A stretch of DNA of 64,000 bases from Gossypium raimondii (GCF_025698545.1 NC_068570.1:248001-312000); one strand, 5' to 3'. Counted from the stretch's first letter, positions 48,349 to 60,700 are shown. Notes: generated from the letters alone by a model not told the origin. Program-made: numbers and translations.

Positions 48349-50426
48349 CTAACTGCTTATCTCTCTATCCATTTTCATTCTCTTAGCATTCGGAGCATCC
48401 GAAACGTTATTCTGGGACAATGTATCATGTTGGAAAGCACAATTGACTCCATTCCTGCATCCTCTGGCAGTGTTGAAGTACAAACACGGCTTCATTATCC
48501 TTGTCTTCGAATCTCTCGATTTGGGGTTACTAGTTACTTCTAGGTTCGGTTTTAGCTGGTGATTGTATCGGCTATCGAAACTCTGTGTCGTTCCTGGTCT
48601 TTCTCCTCCATGCTGCTGAATTAAGTTCTTGTAATAGTTTTCATCTTTCTTCTGCGGAACTCCGACAGCAGGAATAGGACCTTGTTTATTTGAGGGTGCT
48701 ACTCCGACCCCATTTGACCAAGCATAAAACGAACCATCAGAAGTAGCAGCGGAGGATGGGGTGGAAGATGGACCGGAAACGTTCACAGGTGGTGGCAGGT
48801 CAAAAGGAGGCCTGTAATCAGTAACTAATTTCTCTATCAATGTCGGGTTGCTGAGAATTTTGACGAGCAAGTTAGGATCAATCATGTTCCCACGTTCGTT
48901 GTTGTGGTCAATCGTTGGAAAGGCAGCAGATGCAGCAGCTGGTAAACCAGCTTGTGAACTAATGGGGGCACGGAATGGTGCTAAGACGCCCAACGGTGTT
49001 CCAATTGCTGCATCCTCGTCTTCGATAGGAGTGACAGGTATTTGAGGAGTTTGCTGTTCATCATAGTTACAGTCTTCTTCGTAAGTGGAAGGGCTGCAGA
49101 ACGATAAGAAGATTTTAGGTTCATTGAAAAGTAAAATGTAAAGAGAATCAGCTTTTAGAAACATGAAGAGAATCAGACTTTGAGGGAATTGCAGATGGGC
49201 GCGGATAAACAGCTTCGAGCACTCTCACTTCTCTCTGATTTTGAATCTCGACCTCTTTACTTTCCTCTCCAGCAACTACTTGCCAATCCACGTCCAATAC
49301 GAACTGTGACAACACAAATTCATCTTTCACAGCAATGCCAAGAACAATAGTTATAAATGAAGCTAAAAGTTGAAATATAACATTGACTAGACGTGCTGAT
49401 AGCAAGAGCCTTGTGGTGCTGCGTACGACCTTTAAACTAAAATGGAAATGACCAGAAAGAAAATCTTACTCTCAGAGGAAACCTCCAACTAATGACGGGG
49501 ACTTCCGACAAGTTAATCTGCAAATGATTTGTTGAAGAAGCTCCTTCAAAGCCAGGAGGCAGAAAGTCATCCACGGCTGCCCCATATAAATGGGATACCG
49601 AAAAGGTTTTTGCTTGGAGGTGATCTTGAGCACCCGACCCGACTTGTGAAGGTGATTCCTCTGATAAAAACAGCCTTATCTGTCGAAAAGCATTGCTCAA
49701 TTAAAACAGAGTTGCAAAAGGCTCAATTATATATCATTTTCTCTTAAGAGTTATTACAAACTCTGACTTCTAAGAATCAGCTGAGACTAATAAAATTATC
49801 AAGGTGAATTTCAGATGCTTATCACGGTATTCGTCACCTAATACTGTTACGATTCTGCACCATCAAAGCTAGTATTAGTTACTAAACAAGGTTTAGTCCC
49901 TCCCAAATCCACCACAGCTCCGTCATTGGCATGCTCTGCCCTGACTTTCGCTCCGCCGAGGATATTAAAACTTGAATACCACTATACCTACATCGATGTT
50001 GGATGCATACATTATCGCGTTCGTTTCAAATCAGTTCAGCTTTCAGTTGATGATCTTAGGGTGACACAAAGAAGAACACTCTTTGGTACAGTGAAAACAG
50101 TTCCATAAAAGTAAAAACTAAATTACAAATGAACACCTTCAAAAGATTTCATATAACAATGCCATCAAGATAAACTGCACATCAAATGCAATTCGAAACA
50201 CAGTGTAACAGAATAAAATTTTAAAAAAATTAAAAACATAGATTCATTTTCCAATGTTTTGGTACATTCAACTTAAAATTTTCCACTTTAAAATTTTTTT
50301 TTCTATCTCAGCTTGAAACGGAGCTCAAAATCTAGGGATTTCGAAAGTATAAATGCAACTTTTTACCTGAAAGAGGCTAAGATCCGGTGCCCAAGTAACT
50401 CTTTTGGATTTGCGTACGCCTCGCAT
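48349..50426 (-). CDS. C3H6: CCCH zinc-finger protein (C3H6-like), four exons, 379 aa
   Basis: The exons are 50367-50426, 49470-49679, 49179-49303 and 48349-49093. Exon 1 gives MRGVRKSKRVTWAPDLSLFQ and exon 2 continues IRLFLSEESPSQVG, the conserved N-terminus of At1g19860. Residues 90-125 contain DVDWQVVAGEESKEVEIQNQ and EVRVLEAVYP. The middle is Pro/Ala/Ser-rich with NPTLIEKLV and ENYYKNLIQQHGGERPG. One CCCH finger lies near the end: C335-x8-C344-x5-C350-x3-H354, followed by a basic NAKRMKMDRE segment. CCCH fingers usually bind RNA; the role of this subfamily is not established as far as I know. The KRVTW at residues 8-12 fits the PP1-docking RVxF pattern (inference). Exon 3 must end at a GTCTGA donor to keep phase, an unusual choice. 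Introns are short except the first (about 690 bp). Confidence 0.88.
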
Positions 50427-50870
50427 ATTTACGAATGGAATATATATATATAGATAGATAGATAGATATTAAGGTAAGTTTTTTTTTAAAGCCCCTCAGA
50501 AATGGTTCTTTGTCATATTCAATTCTCGGCAAAAACAAATGTTAGAGTTCGATCCCCCAAAAGAATCGAATTTAGGGTTCGATAGATTAAAACCCTCCAT
50601 TGGGAAAACCCTAATTAAAAGATATTCCAGGCCCCTCCGCCCCCTCTCCGTAGGGTTATGTGATGCTGTTGAATGGAGGGCGCTGGCACATGCAGGTATT
50701 GACGCGTGGAGGTGAAGCGATGCGTTGTTTGGATTTGCAAATGCAAATGCGAAGGTACTGTAAATCAATTGTGTTTTGGGGTTGAAGATTTGACATTTGA
50801 CACTGAGAGATATATATATTGACTACACTTTTTCTACTTTCTGTTTTCAATTTTGCTATTTTTAAAATCC
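50427..50870 (-). promoter_or_regulatory. 5' region of the CCCH gene with telo-box-like motifs
   Basis: AAACCCTAA occurs at 50607-50615 on the plus strand, and TTAGGGTT at about 50572-50579, with a further TAGGGTT near 50652. Such telo-boxes are common near the start sites of plant genes for growth and translation. A GATA microsatellite (about 50452-50468) sits between them and the ATG. No TATA box is assigned. Confidence 0.35.
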
Positions 50871-51235
50871 AATCAATAGTTGTGTAGGTTAACGGTGGGT
50901 TTTAATGAGTCATTGGATACGATGCGGTATATTTAATTTACTTTTCCTCTTATCCTACATTACTGTTAACAGTTTTTAATTTCACTACCATCACTATTTT
51001 TACACTAACCACGGGTAAATACACCACATCACCCATTCAAACTCACCGCCACTAATAGTCAATTCAACTGGTCAAAATGTTTTAACTAAATAAATTATTA
51101 AAAAATCATTTTAATCTTATTTTTCAATTTTGAAAAATAAATCCTTTAAACATATTTCTTTTTTTGAAAATAATAAATGGAATTGTGATAAATAATATCA
51201 TTTAATCTTTAAAAGAAATTTGTTTCTTTTCTTGT

Positions 51236-51480
51236 GAGGTTAATTTCACCCAAGTCCTCAAGTTTGAACCTAAATTCTAAATCAATCTCTAAATTTCAAA
51301 ACCTTTTGATTAAATCTTCAAAATATTAATATTGTATCAATGAAGTCTTTTGTCAATCTACACATTAGCTTAAGTTAAATGCCAGCTAAAATCTTATTTG
51401 AAGTATATAAATCAAATTGTGAATACAAATATACTTACTGCATGAACGTTATTATAATAAAGACTTTATGACCAATACTC
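51236..51480. repeat. half-element of the foldback family at 40205-40921
   Basis: 'aagtcctcaagtttgaacct', 'attaatattgtatcaatgaa' and 'acacattagcttaagttaaa' parallel the left arm of 40205 in order, ending in the 'tacttactgcatgaacg' core word also seen near 24345. It sits between the IQD gene's 3' end and the CCCH promoter. Confidence 0.4.
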
Positions 51481-51715
51481 ATAAAAGACATTCCAAAAAC
51501 ATGGTGCAGGAAAGCATAATATCACACAATACACTGTTGAACCAAACATACAAGCATACCATCCATGCAGAAAGTTTTACATGATAATATGTATATATAT
51601 GTGTGTGTATATATATAAAACTAGATAGTAAAGACCAACAATCTGCACCGGTTTGTGATCCGAAATGTCGATTACCATGATAACATGTTAATAAGGTTGC
51701 TTCGCATAAAAGCCT

Positions 51716-54700
51716 TCACCTTTGCCATTTTCTATCTGAAAAGGAAAAGAAATTCTATCAACACCACCAGAACTGAAACCAAAAAAGGCTGGATCCGTTC
51801 TATCCTAATTGAAAATGTCATGATGGTATATCGGTTAACTATACAACAGTAAAGTTTCGAACCATACCATTTCCTTTTGCACCCGACGATGGTTGGATTC
51901 TTGGAGAATGCTGCTTCCCATTAGCACCGGGTAAGGAATGTCTCTTTTTGATATAAAGATCTCCATTTTGCACGTCGGGACTTGATCTCGGTGAGTTATT
52001 AGCATTAACTTTAGCTCTTGCAGATTCCGTGGCTTGCATGAAACGGGGAAGAGAATTGCTACTGTTACTATCTCTTGGTTCCTCATCGATGTTATCAGGT
52101 TTTGTTGAACCAAAAGAATTGTGTCTCTTCCCGCTTCTTTGATCTTTGGATGGTTGTTCCGTACTACTTTTTGCACCACTATTACGATCCGCAGTTGGAG
52201 AACCCTTAGCAGTAGAAAAAGACTTGCGCTTTTGACCACTCTTTTCAGTTTTCTTCTTTTTACTTTTTATAGATACTTGACTAGAGGGCGTTCCTTGGGA
52301 TTCCGGAACCGTCATATGGCTCCTAGGAGAGGCTTCTGGGGATAATCTGCATGGTTCATGTTCTACTCGAGGGGAGTCAACAGCAACTAAATTCGCCAGT
52401 TCACCTTTAGTGTCATCAAGTTTATTGGGCTGGTTAGCAATGGATAGAGAAGAACCAGGCACCAGGATTGCAATTGTAGCATTTTCTTTGACATCCAAAT
52501 CCTTGGCACCGTTAGAACTACAATTTTCTTGTTCGGAAACTTTGACTCCATTCTCATATTCTACGGTTCCAACTTCATATCTATCGGGTGAATCGAGGGT
52601 GGAAGTGACAGAAAGTTCGGTGCCACATTCCGAGCCATCGTGTTGACCCTTCCGATCATGTAGGACTGGATTTTCTGTGATGCTTGGCTCCTTTGACCTG
52701 CTTATTGTATCTGCCCCGGACAACACGGCATCCAAAGATTCAACTCCAACATCAAGACAATGAGCCTCTGTTTCAATTGTTTGATCCAGCGAGGTCTCTT
52801 TCAGGTCGGATGTACTCATGTTGTCAATCTGAGTTCGCTCCAAATCACCTGTTACTGAAGAAGTGGGCAGGCAAGCCTTGGACTTAGAGTCGGCAGCAAC
52901 ATATGTGATTAGATTCTCTTCACTCTCTGATGAAACCAATGTCTTGTTTACATCGTTCGACTCAGAAATAGCTTTAGATGGAACTGTAGCATCGAGTGGA
53001 GAGTCACGAGGTTGTTCGTTAGGTAACTCTGCCATTGATGTCTTTTCAGATGATGACGTGGACATCCACCTCTCCAGCCAGCTCCAACCCGGACTCGGTT
53101 TTGATGGATCACAATTGATGCGGATAGGTTTGGTCTTAGGCATTGAATCCAGCAGCTACAATCGAAGCAAATTCAAAGTAATGTTCGGGTAGACATGTTT
53201 GAGACACAGCTGTTAGAAAACAGTTAAAATGAACATGAAGCCATGTTCACATACCTGACGAGCAAACCTATTGCTAAGCAACTTCTCTATGGAAGTAGAA
53301 GCAGCATTCTTTTCGGAATAGGAACCTTCTTGAGACAAACGAGCATGACGGGCACGGACTAGCATTTGCATTTTGACAATGGCTTGAATGCACCGTAAGG
53401 TCCCCACAGCATGCCTTCGAACCAAGTGCCCCCGTAAAGCAGCTTGCAACTTTACTAAGTTCTTAAGCTTTCCTAGCTCTTTGCGTGCCTGCAAATGAAA
53501 AGCCGTAAGATTAAAACTATGAAAACCACCAAGTAGTAAAGTCTAAATTCGATTTACGAATGGAATTATCACCAAGAACCCTCTAATAGCAGTCTGGACG
53601 ACTACAACAACGGATTCATCCACGTTAGAATCATCTTTAGCCTCATTCGTGGCAGCAACAACAGGTTCGGGCACTTTCAAATCCTCTTGGGTTGATAATT
53701 GAGATTTTTCTTCAACGTAATCTTTAGGTGCCACTGACTGAAGTTTCTCTTCGGTGTACTGAACGGTGGAGGTTTTCTCAGGAGCAACGGAGACATCAGA
53801 CTGTTGAACATAACTAGCAGTTTCAGGACTTTCCTCCAGTCCAGTAGAAGCTTCTTGTACCACAGTGTTGCTAAGCACCCGATGCCGTTCAGATCTCTTC
53901 CGGAAACTCCATCCCTTTTTGTCACTCGATCTCTTGTCCTGCAATAAAATTTGAACAGCGTATAATTCAGCTTAAAGGGAGACAAATTCATTCGGCTTGT
54001 AGGCACCAAGTTGGAATATTCTTTTGTCTATGAGACAAAACATGGTTAACAGATTCTACACTGTTAAGTTTCCAAATTCAAAGATTGTCGGCCATTTCCG
54101 ATCAATAACATCCGAATGAACTAAAAAATCTCGAATTTATATCACATTAAGATTTTCCATGTCTGAAAACTACAGTAGAACTTAGAACCAAAGTTAAAAC
54201 CAGTCAAATTCTATAGAAGGTCCCTATACTATGCGGTTTAGACAGATTTAGTCCCTCTAATATAATTTGATTAAATTTCTAGTCCCTCTACTTTCCAGAA
54301 TATGTATTTTCAATCCTAAATCCAACAAGACATAAACGTATGATATTCACTCAACTGTACAAAAAAATGTCAAACTATTCAACGAAATAGCCGAGAAATG
54401 ATCAAATTATATTATAGGGACTAAATCCATAAAAATCACATAGTACAGAGACATTCTATACAATTTGACCTTAAAAAACTTGCTAGATTTGGAAACTGAA
54501 GCTGAAAATAAACAATTTCAATTCATAAACTGTGGAAGCAATCGGATCTCAAAATAATGAAAGATGTCAAGTTCTAAAGCATCGATTCCTCTGAAAACTT
54601 CAATTAAAGCAACTAAAAACATCAATTACAAAAAAAAAAAAAACATGAAATCTTAAATCCAACGAACAGCCGCCGTAAAGGCTAAAAGGATAACACATAT

Positions 54701-54789
54701 ACCTGAGGAACATCGATAACGTCGTCGTTTTTATCAGCTGAATCAGTGCCGCAAGTGATGATTTTGAAACAGGAAATGGATCTTCCCAT
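51716..54789 (-). CDS. IQD32: IQ67-domain calmodulin-binding protein (IQD32-like), five exons, 664 aa
   Basis: The exons are 54703-54789, 53573-53938, 53255-53488, 51868-53155 and 51716-51735. All junctions are GT-AG, and the length is a whole number of codons. The protein starts MGRSISCFKIITCG and soon gives KKGWSFRKRSERHRVLSN, as in IQD32. The IQ67 domain (residues about 138-200) has three IQ-type repeats: VQTAIRGFLARKE across the exon 2/3 junction, LQAALRGHLVRRHA, and IQAIVKMQMLVRARHA. PKTKPIRINCDPSKP and WSWLERWM follow near residues 234-260. A long Ser/Glu-rich disordered region leads to the DUF4005 module (LPRFMQATESARAK, SPRSSPDV, IKKRHSLPGANG). The last exon is 20 nt and adds the family end RKWQR. 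IQDs are calmodulin-binding scaffolds, many of them on microtubules. Arabidopsis IQD32 is longer (about 790 aa by memory). Confidence 0.9.
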
Positions 54790-55137
54790 GGTTTTTTTTT
54801 TGGTGCCTCTAGCTTTTACTATAACAGACTGAGAGACAAGACACGAGAGATAATATTTTTGTTGGAAATTGTAAAACAAAGAAAGAACAAAAGAGAAAGA
54901 AAAAACACAACACGGACTTCAAACTCACTCCTTAAATCTAGCTACTTATGAACGTTGGAATCCGCCAATTATAGACAAAAAAGAAAAATCAAAATTTGAA
55001 AATTTTTAATGGTAAAAACACCTCTTCCATCCCTCTTAATTATGATATTTGAGTAAATCGGTTCCTTTTGAAAAATTGGAGTAGTTTAATCTTTGTTAAT
55101 TTCAAAGATGTGAAATTAATGATAATTATTCACGGAG
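54790..55137 (-). promoter_or_regulatory. 5' leader and promoter region of the IQD gene
   Basis: About 350 bp between the IQD ATG and the MITE at 55138. The first 130 bases are purine-rich in minus-strand antisense, like a pyrimidine-rich leader. No TATA box or named element is assigned. The MITE pair would lie in the promoter. Confidence 0.3.
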
Positions 55138-55384
55138 TTAATGTTTTTCGTCAATTTTAAATAATTTGATTGGTATAATAATAAAATTAACCTTTGATGT
55201 TTATATATTTTGTATTAATTTTGACAAAATGTGTAAATTCTCTGAGCTAAATTTGTTAAATTATGACTAATTTGACAGAATGTGTAAATTTTTAAATCAA
55301 TAACAATTTGATAGAATGTGTAAACTTTAAAGGCCAAATTTGTTATTATACTCATAAAAAGTGTACATTGACGAAAAACATTAA
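55138..55384. mobile_element. 247-bp MITE with perfect 18-bp inverted termini
   Basis: TTAATGTTTTTCGTCAAT at 55138-55155 is the exact reverse complement of ATTGACGAAAAACATTAA at 55367-55384. Between them are foldback words ('aaatttgttattatactc', 'attggtataataataaaatt'). A diverged relative lies inside 45045-45330. The perfect ends suggest a fairly recent insertion. Confidence 0.75.
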
Positions 55385-55386
55385 TT

Positions 55387-55596
55387 CAAGGGCGAAAGCA
55401 GAAAGTTTTTTTAGGGGGTCGGAATTAAGTTGTATATTTTTACGATACTAAAAATACAATTTCATTATTTTAATGGTCTATATCTTTATGATTTTTAAAT
55501 GATTAAATCAAATTTTTATAATTTTTGAGGGTCAAAGTGTAATTTTACCATTATTAATTTAAAGCTCTACCTATTTGCCCTTTGGCTCCACCATTG
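55387..55596. mobile_element. MITE with CAAGGGCGAAAGCAGA / GGCTCCACCATTG ends
   Basis: The left end CAAGGGCGAAAGCAGAAAG and right end TTTGGCTCCACCATTG (reverse complement CAATGGTGGAGCCAAA) match the dicot MITE type with GGGGCGGAGCCAG ends that I know from memory. Inside are 'ttaggggg', 'aaatacaatttcattatttt' and 'gggtcaaagtgtaattttac'. This is the best-preserved of about ten copies in the window. It abuts the preceding MITE. Confidence 0.6.
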
Positions 55597-57715
55597 TCCG
55601 TAGTTGCTTACTTTCAAGATTGACAGAGTTAAAATTGATCTGTTTTTATGAGAATGACAAATTTATTCAATATCAAAATTAAGAAAGATCAAAAAGGTCT
55701 TCTTATCGTAATTTAATTTAATCTTCCAACTTCATCCCAAGTTTTTCGGGTTTTTTTTTTTTGTTGTTTTCTATACAATTATAATTGCAAATATGAACAT
55801 AATACATGTCCAGATGTGTGAAAGATAAAATTTGTCAAATTAAAACAACGAAATTAAATTCCAGATTGTAATATAATAAAGGGGTTGAAATTGCAATTAG
55901 ACCAAATAAGTAGATTAGGTGGGGACGTGGGTGACATACATGCTTGAAACTAATCATCATTTTCTCACGAAAATGATGGTATCGAATATGGTTCAAAATA
56001 TTTGAATCCAAATTAATTAAATTTAGAATTAACAGAGAAATTAGATGAATGCTTACCGATGTGGGATCCCATTGCCCAACGATAGTCAAAGTGGAGAAGT
56101 GGGAACCCCACCAAGAAATATATGCTATTTTATGTACATGGTAAAAGTATTGTGGAGGTCTTTAAGAGTTAGATTATATTTTATTTTTTATTAAATAAAT
56201 AAATAAATTAATCTTTATACGTTAGATTAAAGAGCAAACTGATTTTTCTAAAGGTATACGTGACACGTACAAATGGATGAAATTTTTAAAAAAAATGATA
56301 AATTTACTTTTTGATTTAACGTATATGAATTAATTTATTAAATTTTTTAAAAAAATTTAACTTTTCTTTTCCTAAACCAAGCTGTAAAAGTGTATATTCT
56401 TATATTTAGATGCTTTGCATTTGCACTTTTTAGATTTGTCTTTGTCTTCTATGTTTTCAATTGGAATGTTTCTTTGCATCCCATCATTATTTATACTAAC
56501 AAAAATCCAATCCCAAATCATTGGTTGTGCTAAGAACCTAGGACCACATTGCCAAACAACTAAACAAATATCAGTTAATTGTGGTTTGAGTCCTTCTACT
56601 ATACTAAAACTTGAAAATTAATTTCTCTACCTTTATTTGACATTATTTTCTTTTATTTTTATAATGTTATCAATAGATCTAAATTGATAACATTGTTAAT
56701 TCTCTCCTTAAAGTGATAATATGGATTTTTTAAAACCAACAATTTTGTCCTTGGTTGACATATAAATTTATTATTGATTAAACATGATAAATTGAATTTC
56801 TACGGCCTTATGTGATAGAATAATAATAAAAAATAAACTTCACACTATCACTTGAACAACAATAACTAATTGTGGGAAAAATATCATGAGACAATTATAC
56901 AAAGAATTGGATTGCATTTGCCTACCATATTCAAAATTTATGTAAAACTAAAAAGTCAATTGATCATTCTATCAATTATAGCAATTTTTATAGTAAAATG
57001 AACGAAATTTTAATAAAAAATTTACCTTTTGATTTAATATATAAAATTAATTTTCCTATTTTTTACCTATATTTTTAATAGAAAAGACGATATGCAATAT
57101 AACACCTACTAAATTGATGGGCCTCTACAATATTTTTACATGTTATCAATTTGAACATACTAATATATAATAAAAATATAGAGACCAACTTATATCAAAC
57201 TAAACCCGCAAATATCTCTCCCAAATAGGAACATTATTCACAAACAACCCAGCAAGCCAACAACCTTAAACCCACCAAACCCAAATTCAAAATGACTTAA
57301 ATTGAAAATGACCCGAACAAATAACCCCAAAAGATTTAAACTCGAATGCCAAGCACCAATAACAAATCTTGAAATGCCCCAACCCAAAAAACCCAAATGG
57401 CCTGAACCCGGGCAATCCAAACCTGAAATGATTCAAACTCGAAAGAATCATAAAATTTTAAATCCAAATTAACTTGATTTAGATTGACCAACCTAAAACC
57501 AATGGACATAGTCTGGTGCAAGTTCATAGTAAAAGAAAACAATTGAAGTGCTACTTCATGTTTGTTTCATCAAGTATCATAGTTGGGATGAAAGGAACAA
57601 AATGAAAAACAAGTCTTGTTAAAAACTCCAAATACAGGGTGTCAATGTATGCAAGAAAAAAGTACACTTCTCTACAATGAGAGAACAAAATTTTCCCATA
57701 CTGACCAGGAATATA
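55597..57715. other. intergenic region between the IQD and RCC1-type genes
   Basis: No gene is supported. An inverted-repeat element lies at about 56180-56350. The last 200 bases before the RCC1 stop (57520-57715) are probably 3' UTR. Stretches at 57200-57480 are a degenerate 'aacccaaattcaaaatgact'-like repeat. Confidence 0.45.
56180..56350. repeat. inverted-repeat MITE-like element
   Basis: 'aattaatctttatacgttag' with 'attaaagagcaaactgat' on the left faces 'gataaatttactttttgatt' with 'taacgtatatgaattaattt' on the right, its inverse. Same family as 36930-37230. Confidence 0.5.
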
Positions 57716-60700
57716 TCACACTTGCGACTTCCTTGGTCGTCCTCTCTTACCTGTTTTTCCTCCAGAGGACTGCGGAGTTTTGTTTGTAGAAGGACGACCT
57801 CGTCCAGTACCTTTTCCACCTGAAGTGGATTTCTTAGCACCCTTACCTCGGCCTTTGCCAGGAGCCTTACCATTTATGTATTCTCCACTGCTGTCACTCT
57901 CAACATCACTGTTCTCTTCTTCATCCTCTGAATCAGATGAATCTTTTGACTTCTTCCTCTTCGAGTTCTTCAAAGAATCGGAAGTATTCTTGGCACCCCT
58001 TTTGTTAGTTTGCTTGGGAAACGTAGCATTGGCATCAGGTACCTCAGTCCCTGCAGTAAGAGTAGTTGTGTCCGTGTTAGTTTGTAATGTAACAGCTGAA
58101 AAATGTGAAGAGAAGAGAAGAGAAGAGACGAGAAGAGAAGAGAAGAGACCGAGACACATACCTTCAGCAGTAGCTTTGCCGTCATAAACATCCAGCTGCG
58201 CAAAACATTAAACATTAGCCTTTGTATTTCAATATCTCTAACACTTAATAAAATCAGCAGCTAGTGCGTCACATTGAAACCAGATTGATGCCGTCAGCAG
58301 TGAGCAACAAAAAATCTAAAACCTCTCCATGGTTCAAACTTGAAATTGAAGGTTCAGTGAGATGAGCTACTAGTAGTCATCATCAAGAACTCAAAATACC
58401 CAATAATCTAATGAAGTTTATAAATTTGAAGCAGAGGGAAGAGGCGAAAAGTAGAGAAATTCCAAGACCGACACTAAAACCATACAGGGCCGAAAAAAGA
58501 GCATGATCTCTAATAAAAGGATAAGTGAAAAGCTTTTAGAAAATTATGAATTTACCTGATCAAGACGGTCGCCGACATTTTCTCTATCAACAATGACCAT
58601 CGAGTGGCCCATACCACATGCAACACTATACAAAGATAAACAGAACTTGTGAATACATTCTTGTCCAGAGATAATTCAAAGTATTACTATTGGTGCATGA
58701 ATTTACTGCAAGTTATATCCACCTGATAACATGCATGCCCTCCAAAATGTCTACTTTTTTCGGAACTGCTGAAGACCTAAAAAGAAGACCACACTATGAA
58801 GTAAATATATCATTGGAAGGACTTATAATGCTGTTATGATAGGTAACAACTATCAGACACGTACTTCTGTCCCATGGGACCATATCCCAACTCTCCGTAC
58901 TGAGCTTGGCCCCAACTTATGCAAGAGGCATCTGCACCAACAAAATGGTGCATATTGCCTGAATCCATACAACGTAAGTTCCAGCCACTGGGAAAAAGGG
59001 GGTAATTAAACGTGTCTTAGACATGTCCACAAAAACTAGAGCGTGAAGTTTAGTACTCCAACCCCCTAAAAATATCATAAAACTTCACATAAAGCATATA
59101 AGCAAAATAAACAGAAAAACAATAGAACAGTCAAAAGATGTCAATAACATCAAATTAATGATTTCTTCCATTCTCTTGGAAATAACAAACCAAGGCGATG
59201 CAGCATGCTTAAAAAGCATAAAATGAAATGCAACAAGAGAACAGAAGCTTCCAAGCTAAGTTAAACAGTAGATTATATTAATAAAACTTCATGCAAAGCT
59301 TGATGATCATGAAAAGAGCAGTAACCGAGACAGAACAATGCTGATACTGAAACCATAAGCAAAATCAACCAATCATCATGGCACAGTCAAACCTTAAATC
59401 CATGAGTGGTTTAGGATACATCCAGTCATCACCAGCATTCTTTATTTTTCCCCACATATACAACTGCCCACCACCTGGACAACAAGCAAAACACAATAAT
59501 GAAACTGAACGGTGACTGTAAAACAACTACCAAGAAGTACGGAAAGCATTTCTTAAAATCTTAAGAGGGTTGCAGCAGTTCAGGGGCAGAGTTGCAATTT
59601 TGAGTAATTGCACACCTTATAAACCTAATTAATTTTACATAGATCAAGGAGTTTCCATGAGACTAGCCTGATTCCTTCAAACCCAAGGTGGTCTACCTGG
59701 GTATTCATGCATACCTATGGGGTTATTGTGATTCCACTAGTTCTACCAAACTTTACTCACCTTGAAATCTAAAAACAGCGACCACCCTTTCATCTTTCTT
59801 TTCAACTATCATTTCACCCTTCATAATAGAGTTTTAGCTACCATTCTATTAACTTTGAGCCACAAACTACAGAACAAACAATACCTGCAGTACATGCTGA
59901 ATTTACAGAACCAGCTGAAACAACCGCATTAGGAGGAAGAACATTGTGTTTTTGGAATACATCAACACGGCGAGGAGCCCACTCATCCTTCTGTTCTCTG
60001 TGCCCAAGCCTGTATATCAGTGATGAAGGAATTACATGCATGGTTTAAAAGAGGAAAAACAAACAAGTAGGAATAAAGGATTTAAGCCTTGTAGAAACAC
60101 ATCAAATACTGGAGTGATGAGAAGCCAAAAGTAGCGTGAATCTTGCTACAAACCTTCCATAGCCGCCAAAGCCCCACCTAGATATTCACACAAAAAATGT
60201 TAATTGTTCATGGACAAGGATAATAAAAGGGAAATAACAAACCTTTCCGCAATAATCAACAGTGAACTTACGTGTAAACATAGCCATTCTTATCGACAGC
60301 AACTGGATGCAAAAATAAAGATAAAAAATGAGGATCATGTTTAAGTAAAAGATGAAGAGGGGAGGAAGGGTTAGAGGGGGTAACACTCAATGAAAGAGCA
60401 GTAAACATCAAATAGAGAAGCATATCATGAACCTGTATGGTTTGTCCCACATGCAACTTTTACAATGGTTTCCCCAGAAAGAGTAGCTATAGCTCTAGGG
60501 CGTGGTTGGGGTTCATAAACAAGCTTCACTGAGCTATCCTTAGAATTGTACTGTAAGAAAGAAAATAAGTATCACATAAACATTCATGGAAAAAGGAAGT
60601 CAATATAAATATATCAGTTACAAAAGGCCATAGATAGATTCAAAACATGTAACATTAAAATATTATCTAAAAGCATTATCAGACGGGACCCTTGACTACA

